Part shown: positions 1-7,442 of the stretch, piece after piece | How the letters are laid out: each line of letters starts with the position of its first letter | Numbering within the stretch: the first letter of the stretch is position 1 | Assembly (NCBI GenBank): GCA_963580245.1 | Contig: CAUZJO010000054.1 | Span: 1-29,035 of the forward strand | DNA length: 29,035 nt | From: CAUZJO01 sp963580245 | GTDB taxonomy: Bacteria; Sumerlaeota; Sumerlaeia; MVZB01 | Direction of reading: 5' to 3' | Notes under the pieces: model-generated | Told to the model about the DNA's origin: nothing | The model's input: the letters and a program-made list of their open reading frames with translations, nothing else | The model's database searches: none | Translations under genes and position numbers: made by a program

Positions 1-64
1 CTTGCAGTCCAAACTTGAACAGATCGCCTTGCAGGTCTTCGCACGGGGAGGGCTTGGGTTTCAT
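1..64 (-). CDS. Transposase N-terminus, cut by the window edge
   Basis: An ATG at 64-62 on the minus strand opens a frame that stays open to the window edge, about 21 codons. The peptide starts MKPKPSPCEDLQGDLFKFGL. The pattern of a short basic start followed by QGDLFK and a hydrophobic stretch resembles the beginning of IS5/IS1182-type transposases, which often read (Q)xxLFxxxLxxxL before a conserved HPL/DW region; that region would lie outside the window. Support comes from the sequence about 100 bp upstream, where a 16-base motif recurs at the other end of the window as expected for an insertion-sequence tip. Only the first residues are visible, so family assignment is tentative. Confidence 0.4.
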   Translation of the reverse strand, partial: MKPKPSPCEDLQGDLFKFGLQ

Positions 65-166
65 GGCACCAACTTCCGCAAGGTTTCGGCGGCGACTGAC
101 CGCTTTTCTTGCAAAACTATACACTACCCACCAGCGTTTTGATCCCATTGTTCTTGGGCAAGGGGT

Positions 167-182
167 CTTTTTCAGGATCGAC
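167..182 (-). repeat. Putative insertion-sequence tip, left copy
   Basis: The minus strand reads GTCGATCCTGAAAAAG here. The identical 16 bases occur on the plus strand at 28942-28957. This copy lies about 100 bp upstream of a transposase-like start and points toward it, as a terminal inverted repeat would. The exact outer boundary and any target-site duplication cannot be fixed from one end. Confidence 0.45.
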
Positions 183-199
183 GGACTAGGTTTTTTCGG

Positions 200-1083
200 T
201 CAGGGATAAACTGCCCAATCGAGGGCGGCATTTTGCGGGATGGAAATCTCGACGTCCAGCGCGTTGCTGCGCTCCGCCCCGCGCTCGACGAACAAGCCCT
301 CGCGGCCCTCCACGTCGGTCGGCAGCATCAATTCGATCCGCGTATCCCGCCAAAAACCAATATCGGACAGCTCGCTGGGACCAAAAAGCAGCGCGGCGTC
401 GGTTTGGGCCGGACCCAGGCCGTAGCCGCGTAACTGGACTTCGGCGCCAGCCGTGACCTGATGCAGCGCGCCCTCGCGCACCACGTCGGGCCCCTGCATG
501 CCGGCCAATGACGGACCGGCCGGGGTCGCGCCGAGTTGGTAGACCAGATCGTTGCCGCTTCCGGGGACGCCGCCGGGTCCCAGCGAAACGATCGTGAAGC
601 GTTCGAAGCCGTCGCCGAAGATTTCGGCGCTCAACGTGCCCGAATCTCCGCGAACCAGCCCCAGGGGGGGGGAAGATAGTACGGCTCGCCCCAGGGATCG
701 AGTGGGGAGCCGGCCTCGTACGGCCCCTCGGGGGACTGGACTTCGCCGGGACCGTAGGTCAGGTAGGGCCCGCCCCACGCGGCACTCAGGTCTTGCCGCC
801 CCTCCAGGAAGCTCCCCCGGCCGGAATCGATCGCATGGACGCCCCCCTGATCGTTCAGGTAATCGCCGGGGGAATCGGCGGCTGGGTTGGTCGTATCGTT
901 GAGCTCTTCGAGCGGGACAAAGAAACCGGTGTCACCCGCGCACTGCTCCAACGCCTGCGCCAGCTCGCCCATTCGGGCGATTGCTTGCGGCTCCATGGGA
1001 TCTTCAAACGGGTCCTGGCCGGGAACCAGGGTTGGCGGAAACAAGGCTGTAAGAATGAAGAGGATCGCTGACAAGCGGCACAT
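200..1083 (-). pseudogene. Secreted GspG-like/IPT-TIG protein, frameshifted at a C9 run
   Basis: Two overlapping minus-strand frames form one gene. The first (1083 to 631) starts with a signal peptide (MCRLSAILFILTALFPP), then a globular region ending in the pseudopilin-type motif DPWGEPYYLPPP. The second frame continues with FTIVSLGPGGVPGSGND, which is the next part of the same GspG C-terminal fold, and ends at 200. The switch falls at nine consecutive G on the plus strand (664-672); adding one base or removing two restores a single frame of about 290 residues. The rest of the second frame (TAGAEVQLRGYGL through SNALDVEI) resembles an IPT/TIG immunoglobulin-like domain. There is no hydrophobic pilin helix, so it is probably an exported protein and not a pilin. 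The break may be a sequencing error, slippage variation or true decay. No convincing ribosome site precedes the ATG. Confidence 0.6.
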
Positions 1084-1183
1084 CTTAAGGAACAGAATAG
1101 GTCACCATGGCCGTTGCGACAACCGGAACATTTAATGAATATGAAAATAGTTCGATTCGATCGCGAAGGAGTATCGCGAGACT

Positions 1184-2323
1184 ATGCCACGAGTGAAGCA
1201 ACCGGCCAGCGTGATCGCGGTCGAGAATGCCTTTGGGCGATCCTGTCGCGGTCTCGATCCGTTACGGCCGGGCGCGAGGTTGTTGCTCGCCTGTTCGGCC
1301 GGCGGGGACTCGATGACGCTGCTCGACCTGGCGGCGCGGCGAGCGGGACGTGCGCGATGGGAATTGGCCGTCCTCCACGTCGACCATCGCCAACGGGCCG
1401 AGAGCACCGATGAGGCCCGCTTTGTCATGGAACAGGTCGAGGGTTACGGGTTGGAATGCTTCGTGGAGCGGTTGCCGGACGACCTTGTCGCCGCCTCGCC
1501 CCTCAGCGAAGAGGTCATGCGCGAGGCCCGCCTGGAACGGCTGCGAGCGGTTGCCAAGCATTGGGACGCCAGGGCCGTCCTGTTGGCGCATCAGGCCGAC
1601 GACCGCGCCGAAACGTTCTTGATTCGCCTGCTGGCCGGAAGCGGGCCGACCGGTTTGGCATCGATTCGGGCCGTGGAGCGCTTCGGGGGGCTCACGCTGG
1701 TCCGGCCCCTGCTCGGGGGGCGCCGTGGGCAGATGCGGGAGTACCTCCGCGCGCGCGGGATCGACTGGCGCGAGGATCCCACCAATTTGGACCAGGCCGG
1801 CAAGAGGGCGTGGGTGCGCCACACCGTCCTGCCGCTCATGCGCGAGAAAATCGGCCTGGACCCGACCGAGCGGATTGCCGGGGCGGCGGCGTTGATCGAA
1901 GAGGAGGCGACGGTCCTGACCGAAGCGGCTCGGATACTGCTCGGCCGGATGCGGTGCGAGCCGCCCCAGCCCGCCGGCGACAGGCTTGACCTAAGCCACC
2001 CCTGTTGGACGGAGGCCGGGCCGCTGCTGCGCCGCCAGCTGCTGCGTCAGTGGCTGTGGGACATGCGCCGGCGTCCCCACCCGCCCGGCATGCGGACCGT
2101 CAACGAAGCCCTCGCCTTCGTCGAGCAAGCCCGGCCGGGCGCGGAGCTGCGCACGATTGAGCGCATCCACGTGGTTCATTGTAAAGACAGCCTGCTCGCA
2201 TTCGGCCCGGAAGTCGATCCACCCGCCCGCCACGCCGCCGCGGCCCCATACCTTCGACGTCCGCCCTCCCAGAAGAAGCGAGGCCAGGCGAAGAGCCGGA
2301 CCGCCAAAAGCCGCGGGGGTTAG
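1184..2323 (+). CDS. tilS: tRNA(Ile)-lysidine synthetase
   Basis: TilS uses ATP to attach lysine to C34 of the CAU anticodon of a minor tRNA-Ile, so that it reads AUA and not AUG. It acts in the cytoplasm. The N-terminal PP-loop ATPase is clear: the P-loop is SAGGDSMTLL (residues 38-47; the usual form is SGGxDS), then VLHVDHRQR, LAHQADDRAETFLIRLLAGSGPTG (in two parts of the same helix-loop), and VRPLL...YLRARGIDWREDPTN. KRAWVRHTVLPL follows, as in family members. The C-terminal part is less conserved and ends in a Lys/Arg-rich tail. At 379 residues it is a normal size. An AAGGAG at 1166-1171 precedes the ATG by 12 bases. It stands alone on the plus strand, convergent with the ABC ATPase gene. 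Confidence 0.95.
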   Translation: MPRVKQPASVIAVENAFGRSCRGLDPLRPGARLLLACSAGGDSMTLLDLAARRAGRARWELAVLHVDHRQRAESTDEARFVMEQVEGYGLECFVERLPDDLVAASPLSEEVMREARLERLRAVAKHWDARAVLLAHQADDRAETFLIRLLAGSGPTGLASIRAVERFGGLTLVRPLLGGRRGQMREYLRARGIDWREDPTNLDQAGKRAWVRHTVLPLMREKIGLDPTERIAGAAALIEEEATVLTEAARILLGRMRCEPPQPAGDRLDLSHPCWTEAGPLLRRQLLRQWLWDMRRRPHPPGMRTVNEALAFVEQARPGAELRTIERIHVVHCKDSLLAFGPEVDPPARHAAAAPYLRRPPSQKKRGQAKSRTAKSRGG

Positions 2324-2363
2324 CCGTTAGCCAATCCGGTTGCGTCTGGTGCCAGTGCTCGGG

Positions 2364-3653
2364 TCACACTTCCCAGTTGACGGGAATGTGAAGGGTCATC
2401 GGCAGTTCGAAGGGGTTGGGGGTGGTCACGCGAACGGCGCCGGCGGGAGCCACGCGATCATGGTAGACCGCCTCCTCGACGCCGCCGTTCGGGTCGGGAT
2501 CGTCGGGGTGGCTGGAAATGGCCACGGCCAATCTCCAGACACTCTCGGTCAGCGGCCAGTCGGGGAAGTCCAGCGTGAGGCGGGTGGTGGGTCTCTCGGG
2601 ATCGAGCCGGGCCGGCGTGCGTGACTGGGCCAGGATTTGTCCATCTTCGGCGCGCAGCCAGGCCGTCTCGACGTGGATATGAGCCGGATGCGGCCCGGCG
2701 TGGGCCAGTTCCAGCTCGAGCCGCAACGTATCGCCCATCCCGATCTCAAGCGGGCCGTCGGCCTCAACGCCCGAACCCGGCTTTCCCCCCGGCATGTCGC
2801 TGGTTCCTCCTTCGGCAACGGAGAGACGGACGTCTTCGATCCTGACCTGGCGTGACGGCGGCACCCCGCCGTGGAACATCGCGTTCAGGTCGAGCAGTCC
2901 GGGTCCATGGCCGATGGTTTCGATCCGGCCCCGGCTGCTGCCGCGGTATTCGGTCAAAACAGTGCGCGGGTTGCCCTGGCGATGGATTTGGCCGAGGTCG
3001 ATCCAGAGCACCTCGTCGGCCATTTGCATGATCAGGTCCAGATTGTGACTGACCAGAACCAGCGTGTGGCCCCGGCTCTTCAATTCCGCGACCCGGGCCA
3101 GTGCCTTGGCCTGAAAACGGGCGTCGCCGGTCGCGAAGGTTTCGTCCATGAACAGGACTTCGGGTGCCAGGCGGGTGGCGACGGCGAAGCCCAGCCGCGC
3201 CGTCATGCCCGAGCTGAAATGCTTGACCGGCATGTCCATGAAGCGTTCGAGTTCGGCAAACTCGATGATGTCGGGCAGGAGGCGATCGACCTCGCCTTCG
3301 GACAGCCCCAGCAGGGCACCGCTGAGGTAGACGTTCTCGATGCCGGTCAGGTCGGGGTGAAAGCCGGCGCCCAGCTCGAGCAGCGCGCCCACCCGCCCGT
3401 CGGTCTCGACCCGGCCGCTCTCGGGTGCCATCACCCGCGCCAGGATCTTGAGCAACGTCGATTTGCCCGAACCGTTGGGCCCAATCAGACCCAGGGTACG
3501 ACCGCGCGGGATCGAGAACGAAACATCGCGCAAGGCCCAAAAGCGGTCGTGGCACCGGCCGAGGGGTTCACGGCGCGGGTCATCTTGATCGCGCACGCGC
3601 GCCAGACGGAAGGTTTTGCTGAGGTTTTCAACCCGGACGGCGGCTTGGCTCAC
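2364..3653 (-). CDS. Wzt-like polysaccharide ABC exporter, ATPase subunit
   Basis: This is the nucleotide-binding subunit of an exporter that moves a finished polysaccharide (O-antigen, capsule or teichoic-acid type) across the inner membrane. The first 240 residues are an ABC ATPase: Walker A GPNGSGKST (58-66), signature FSSGM (146-150), Walker B VLFMDE (166-171) and H-loop His203. GAGFHPDLTGIENVYLSG and KHFSSGM are typical of the Wzt/TagH subfamily. Residues 241-429 form an extra C-terminal beta-rich domain of the Wzt_C type, which in known systems binds the modified end of the O-chain. It starts with GTG, which overlaps the TGA of the histidine-kinase-like gene (GTGA), so translation is probably coupled. 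The permease partner (Wzm) is not in the window. The Wzt assignment is strong; the substrate is unknown. Confidence 0.88.
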   Translation of the reverse strand: MSQAAVRVENLSKTFRLARVRDQDDPRREPLGRCHDRFWALRDVSFSIPRGRTLGLIGPNGSGKSTLLKILARVMAPESGRVETDGRVGALLELGAGFHPDLTGIENVYLSGALLGLSEGEVDRLLPDIIEFAELERFMDMPVKHFSSGMTARLGFAVATRLAPEVLFMDETFATGDARFQAKALARVAELKSRGHTLVLVSHNLDLIMQMADEVLWIDLGQIHRQGNPRTVLTEYRGSSRGRIETIGHGPGLLDLNAMFHGGVPPSRQVRIEDVRLSVAEGGTSDMPGGKPGSGVEADGPLEIGMGDTLRLELELAHAGPHPAHIHVETAWLRAEDGQILAQSRTPARLDPERPTTRLTLDFPDWPLTESVWRLAVAISSHPDDPDPNGGVEEAVYHDRVAPAGAVRVTTPNPFELPMTLHIPVNWEV

Positions 3654-4612
3654 GGCTGCTCGGCCAGCGGGTAGATAATTGTGAATCGCGAACCCCGGCC
3701 CAGCTCGCTCTCAACCTCGATCTGACCTTTCGTCAATTCGATTTGCCGCTTGATGATCGCCAGGCCGATGCCCAGGCCGTCGTAGCAGCGCGTCAGCTCG
3801 CTGTCGACTTGATAGAAGGAGTCAAAGATCTTCTTGAGCTGTTCGCGGGAGATCCCGATGCCGTTGTCGGCGACGGTGATATGCAGGGCGTCATCGATCT
3901 GCAGGAATTCGACCCGCACCGAGCTGTTGGAGTCGCTGAACTTGATGGCGTTATCGAGCAGGTGAAACAAGATGCGGCCCAGACCCTGCGCGTTGCAAAG
4001 AATCGAGGGGATGGACTGGGTGAGGATCGGTTCAATGCTGATATCCTTCATCGCCCGTCGCGATTCGACCCGGGGCAAAATGTTCATCAGGACGTTGAGC
4101 GGATCGATCGGTTTGAGCTCGACCTCCAACGAACGGTCCGAATCCAGCTCGGCGATCTCGATCACGTCGTTGACTTTCCCCGTCAGCATGTCGCCGTGGG
4201 CCTGGATGCGTTTGAGGACTTCGATCTGGGACGAGGAGAGTTCGCCGATCTTGCCCTCGAGAAGCAGTTGTAGGTATCCGGTGATGGCCGTCAGGGGCGT
4301 GCGCAGTTCACGGCTGATCGTCGCCAGGAAGTTGGTCTTCATCTGGTCCAGCTCGCGCAGGCTGTTGTAGGCCGATTCCAGATGATGAAACATCTCGGCG
4401 TTTTCGAGCACCAGTGCCACCTGACCGGCGAACCAGTTCACGTGCAAAAGGTCATTGCCCGAAATCGGCTCGTCCTGATAGACCTTGTCGGCGACCAAAA
4501 GCAGGCGCAGGCCCTTGTTGGTGCGGATCGGGCACCACAAGCTGTCAGCGGTCAGCATTTCGATCAGTTGCTCGGGCATCCGCGCCTCGACCAATTCAGC
4601 GTGCGAGATCAC
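3650..4612 (-). CDS. Histidine-kinase-like protein lacking the phosphoacceptor His
   Basis: The protein has the tail half of a GAF domain (residues about 18-75, ending in VALVLENAEMF), a dimerisation helix (about 82-150) and an intact HATPase domain: N-box LLDNAIKFS, G1 DNGIGI, F-box-like FDSFYQ, G2 GLGIGLAI. In the H-box, where kinases read SHELRTPL, this one reads SRELRTPL; Arg101 is codon CGT (plus-strand 4310-4312), one transition from CAT. Without this His it cannot autophosphorylate in the normal way. It may be a partner-regulating pseudokinase or phosphorylate another residue. The GTG start lies 10 bases after the PP2C gene stop; an ATG 33 bases further in is an alternative. No longer start exists before an in-frame stop near 4750, so the GAF domain is truly truncated. 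It is read in one unit with the phosphatase and the Wzt-like ATPase. Confidence 0.85.
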   Translation of the reverse strand: MISHAELVEARMPEQLIEMLTADSLWCPIRTNKGLRLLLVADKVYQDEPISGNDLLHVNWFAGQVALVLENAEMFHHLESAYNSLRELDQMKTNFLATISRELRTPLTAITGYLQLLLEGKIGELSSSQIEVLKRIQAHGDMLTGKVNDVIEIAELDSDRSLEVELKPIDPLNVLMNILPRVESRRAMKDISIEPILTQSIPSILCNAQGLGRILFHLLDNAIKFSDSNSSVRVEFLQIDDALHITVADNGIGISREQLKKIFDSFYQVDSELTRCYDGLGIGLAIIKRQIELTKGQIEVESELGRGSRFTIIYPLAEQP

Positions 4613-4622
4613 CTGCGCGCTG

Positions 4623-6167
4623 TCACGATTGAGAATCCCATCGAGCGACCTCGCTCGCCAGCACGCGGATGGCGAGCATGGTGATGTCGTCGTGTTGGGG
4701 GTTGCCCAACGTGAACTGATGGATGTCCTCGACCACCGCCTCGATCAGTCCTTTCGCCGAGCCGTCGCCCACCGCCTCCATTTTGGTGATCAAGCGCTCA
4801 CGGCTATATTCAGAACTCGCTTTGTCCATCGCCTCGATCACCCCGTCCGTATAGAGCAGGACGATCTCACCGGGATGCAGCTGGATTTCGAGCTGCTCGT
4901 TGTGGTCGAAGATTTCGTCATCCACCAATCCCAGGGCGATCCCCTCGGGGGCCAGTTGCGTGACCTTTCCGCCTCCGTGGGCCCCAAAGATGAGCAACGG
5001 CTCGTGGCCAGCCCGTATAAATCGCAATACACCCGTCCTGTAATTGAGGATACCATACGTCATCGTGATAAACACGTTCTCTTTTGTGTCGGACAGGATA
5101 CGCTCGTTGACGCGGGAGAGGACCTCCTTGGGCGAGAGGTTGCCCCTGGCCTCGGCCCGCAGCACCGCCCGCACCATGGCCATGATCAGCGCCCCCGGGA
5201 TGCCCTTGCCCGAGACGTCGGCGATTACCAGCCCCAGGCTGTCCTCGTCCACCTCGAAAAAGTCGAAGTAATCGCCCCCGACCACCGTGGCCGCTTCGCT
5301 CATGGCGTGCAGCTCGTAGCCGGGCAGGCACGGGAACTTGCGCGGCAGCAGCATCTTTTGGAACTCATAAGCGACCTTCAGCTCCTGTTCCAGCCGCTTC
5401 TGTTTGGAGAGCACGTCGTAGAGCTTGACCAGGTCGGTGGTGACCGCCGCCTGGTCGGCCAGGACCTGGAGCAAGGCCACGTTGCGATCATTGAATTGCT
5501 CCTCGCCCTGCTTGTTGACCACGACCAGCACGCCCAGCACCTCTTCGCGCACGCGCAGGGGGCACAGCATGATGGTATCAACCTCGCTGAGCATCGAGGC
5601 GTGGTGCGGCACCCGCGGATCGGTCTTGGCGTCGGTGACCAGGAGCGGTTCGCCCTGCTCGGCCACCTGACCGACGATCCCTTCGCCAATCTTGATCGGG
5701 TCCTTCTTAATCTTTTCCGTCAGATACTTGGGCTTGGTCAGAACGTGTTCTTGGCTCTCGTGAAGCAATGGAAACGGACCGACGACCACCCGCGCCTGAA
5801 GGGTTTGTTCCTCCTCATTGACGAGGAAGATCGCCCCGGACTCGGCTTGGGTCGCGTTGACGATGTATCGCGCGATGATATCGAGGGTCTCGTCCAGGTC
5901 GATATCGCTGGTGATCTTCTCGCCGATCTTGTCAATGAACGATAAGACGGCTTCCTGCTCGAGCTGGGCCTGGCGGACGAGGGCGTGTAGTCGCCGCGTC
6001 TCTCTGCGCAGGATGTTGATCCACGCAAGGCCCCCGGCCAACGCGACGATGAATATGATGCCCAATGGATTCACATAGCACCTCGGCGAGATGCCGGTTT
6101 GGGGGTCCGTAACTTCAAGGTTTGGCGTGGCGTGGCTCGGACCCGTCCCTGGATACGCACCATTCAC
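4623..6167 (-). CDS. Membrane-anchored GAF-PP2C (SpoIIE/RsbU-type) phosphatase
   Basis: This is a serine/threonine protein phosphatase of the SpoIIE/RsbU class, which in known systems dephosphorylates an anti-sigma-factor antagonist. Residues about 35-53 form one membrane helix (GIIFIVALAGGLAWINIL), followed by a short coiled linker, a GAF sensor domain (about 75-245, with GEGIVGQVAEQGEPLLVTD) and the PP2C domain (about 265-503). The metal-binding acidic residues are present in GGDYFDFF (Asp299), ADVSGKG (Asp317), YTDGVIEA (Asp441) and HDDITML (Asp493/494). The longest frame starts with GTG; a second GTG at 6074, with GAGGTG just upstream, would start right at the membrane helix (residue 32) and may be the real start. 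A sigma-70 promoter lies upstream. The histidine-kinase-like gene follows after 10 bases. No STAS or anti-sigma gene is nearby, so the target is unknown. Confidence 0.9.
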   Translation of the reverse strand: MNGAYPGTGPSHATPNLEVTDPQTGISPRCYVNPLGIIFIVALAGGLAWINILRRETRRLHALVRQAQLEQEAVLSFIDKIGEKITSDIDLDETLDIIARYIVNATQAESGAIFLVNEEEQTLQARVVVGPFPLLHESQEHVLTKPKYLTEKIKKDPIKIGEGIVGQVAEQGEPLLVTDAKTDPRVPHHASMLSEVDTIMLCPLRVREEVLGVLVVVNKQGEEQFNDRNVALLQVLADQAAVTTDLVKLYDVLSKQKRLEQELKVAYEFQKMLLPRKFPCLPGYELHAMSEAATVVGGDYFDFFEVDEDSLGLVIADVSGKGIPGALIMAMVRAVLRAEARGNLSPKEVLSRVNERILSDTKENVFITMTYGILNYRTGVLRFIRAGHEPLLIFGAHGGGKVTQLAPEGIALGLVDDEIFDHNEQLEIQLHPGEIVLLYTDGVIEAMDKASSEYSRERLITKMEAVGDGSAKGLIEAVVEDIHQFTLGNPQHDDITMLAIRVLASEVARWDSQS

Positions 6168-6220
6168 CTGTCAGCGACCCGCTGCCCTAGGCTGAACGCC
6201 TCTCCATTTTGCTATCTTTC

Positions 6221-6250
6221 ATCATAGGGTCAATCGGGTAGAATGGTCAA
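6221..6250 (-). promoter_or_regulatory. Sigma-70-type promoter for the phosphatase operon
   Basis: On the minus strand there is TTGACC (6250-6245), an 18-base spacer and TATGAT (6226-6221). Transcription would start near 6214, about 47 bases before the longest GTG start of the PP2C gene. A second TTGACC lies within the spacer. The local sequence is AT-rich compared with its surroundings. Confidence 0.55.
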
Positions 6251-6311
6251 TAGTCAAGCGATCCCAAAAGCGAAAAGATTCAACATTGGGCGACCCGGCG
6301 TGCTGGCGGCC

Positions 6312-7283
6312 TTAGCCGGCCGAACGGCTTACGGTCGCGGGCCTGGAACCGGTCAGCAATTCCCGATCGCTCGGCCCCTGGAGCGCGGCTCGCCGCCGCC
6401 GTAGGCGCAGCAGGCGCGGCAGACGACCCAGGGCGGCCCACAGCGCTCGGCCCCGGCTCGCCTCGGAGGGTCTCAAGGGATCGGTCAGGACCCATCGCGG
6501 CAGGGCCAACAGGTGACGGGCGATCATGCCCGCGTCCCGCAGGTTCGCCCAGTTGAACAGCAAGTGATTGCGCCCAAGCACCAGCGACAGGCCCCACGGG
6601 CCCAGGAGTTCCCGCATCGACCCTTTGCCGCGATGATAGGCCACCGCGCGAGGTTCATGGAGGTTCAGCCAACCGGCCCGGCGGGCCTGCCAGGCCAAAT
6701 CGTAGTCCTCCCAGTAACCTGGGTGATAGATGTCGGCGAATCCTCCCAGGTTGAGAAACTTGGCGCGGTTGAGCAGACACGCCCCGGCCTGCACGAAATC
6801 GGCCGGCTCCGCGCGCCCGGCATCGAAAGGCTCCTGCACGATCATCCCTGCGCGCCAACGCGCGAGCTGGCCGCCGTGGTTGGGTTCCTGGGTCTCCCAG
6901 TCCAACGTGAGGGCCCCGATCACAAACACGTTCTCGGCGTCTTGTTGGTTCAGGGTCCGGATCAGCCGCTCGCAGAAATCGACACGCAGGGCTAGATCGT
7001 TATTGAGCAGGAAGACCCAATCGGCGTCCAACTCCGCCATCCCACGGCCCACCGCCGCCCCGAAACCGACGTTGCGCTCCAGGCGGATCAGCCGAACCTT
7101 GGGGAAGCCGGTTGCAATCAGATCGGGCGAGCGGTCCGCGCTGGCGTCATCAACGACGACGACCTCCATCTCGACCCCCGCCCGTCGCACCGCCGCCAAC
7201 ACCGATCCCAGACAGCGCTCGATGTAGGCCTCGCCGTTCCAGTTGGCGATGAGGAGGGAGTAGATCGGGTTTCGGGGGGGCAT
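6312..7283 (-). CDS. Family 2 glycosyltransferase (GT-A fold)
   Basis: This is a cytoplasmic or membrane-associated transferase that moves a sugar from a nucleotide-sugar to a glycan. The GT-A core is complete: SLLIANWNGEAYIERCLGSV at the N-terminus, VVVVDDASAD (donor site, residues about 41-50), LERNVGFGAAVGRG, LLNNDLAL (NND in place of DxD, about 92-99), and WEDYDLAWQARRAGW (acidic ED pair at 192-193). This set is typical of rhamnosyl-like and related GT2 enzymes of cell-surface polysaccharides. The C-terminus is Arg/Leu-rich and may be amphipathic. It has 323 residues, normal for the family. Four 7-bp repeats lie directly before its ATG in place of an obvious ribosome site. It is not tightly linked to its neighbours; donor and acceptor are unknown. 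Confidence 0.9.
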   Translation of the reverse strand: MPPRNPIYSLLIANWNGEAYIERCLGSVLAAVRRAGVEMEVVVVDDASADRSPDLIATGFPKVRLIRLERNVGFGAAVGRGMAELDADWVFLLNNDLALRVDFCERLIRTLNQQDAENVFVIGALTLDWETQEPNHGGQLARWRAGMIVQEPFDAGRAEPADFVQAGACLLNRAKFLNLGGFADIYHPGYWEDYDLAWQARRAGWLNLHEPRAVAYHRGKGSMRELLGPWGLSLVLGRNHLLFNWANLRDAGMIARHLLALPRWVLTDPLRPSEASRGRALWAALGRLPRLLRLRRRRAALQGPSDRELLTGSRPATVSRSAG

Positions 7284-7286
7284 GGC

Positions 7287-7314
7287 CAGGGTTCAGGGTC
7301 CAGGGTCCAGGGTT
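7287..7314. repeat. Four tandem 7-bp repeats (CAGGGTY)
   Basis: Units at 7287, 7294, 7301 and 7308 read CAGGGTT, CAGGGTC, CAGGGTC and CAGGGTT. They begin four bases upstream of the glycosyltransferase ATG, covering the place where its ribosome-binding site should be. Copy-number change by slippage would alter the leader of that gene. Confidence 0.85.
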
Positions 7315-7385
7315 GATATCTGGCAAAGGTTTGAGACTAATGTTCGGAAAAGGAGGAGGATTCCGGGATCAGTTTGATTCAACCC

Positions 7386-7427
7386 GAGACCGCTCCGGTG
7401 CTAAAGCGGCTATGGCGCGTCGGAGAC
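7386..7427. repeat. 42-bp interspersed palindromic repeat, diverged copy
   Basis: This element starts GAGACCGCTCCG and ends GGAGAC. It matches the two tandem copies at 25668-25752 at 37 of 42 positions, and the match extends a few bases upstream (CAACCC). In the less diverged copies, CTCCG and CGCCA on the left pair with TGGCG and CGGAG on the right, giving an imperfect hairpin. It lies between the glycosyltransferase and the dnaC-like gene. It behaves like a REP/MITE-type dispersed repeat. Confidence 0.7.
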
Positions 7428-7442
7428 CGAGACCCGGCCTCC

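Noticed and set aside
4485..5945. Long plus-strand frame (486 codons) opposite the PP2C and kinase-like genes
   Set aside because: The opposite strand codes for clear PP2C, GAF and kinase domains. The plus frame has no recognisable motif and reflects high-GC codon use.
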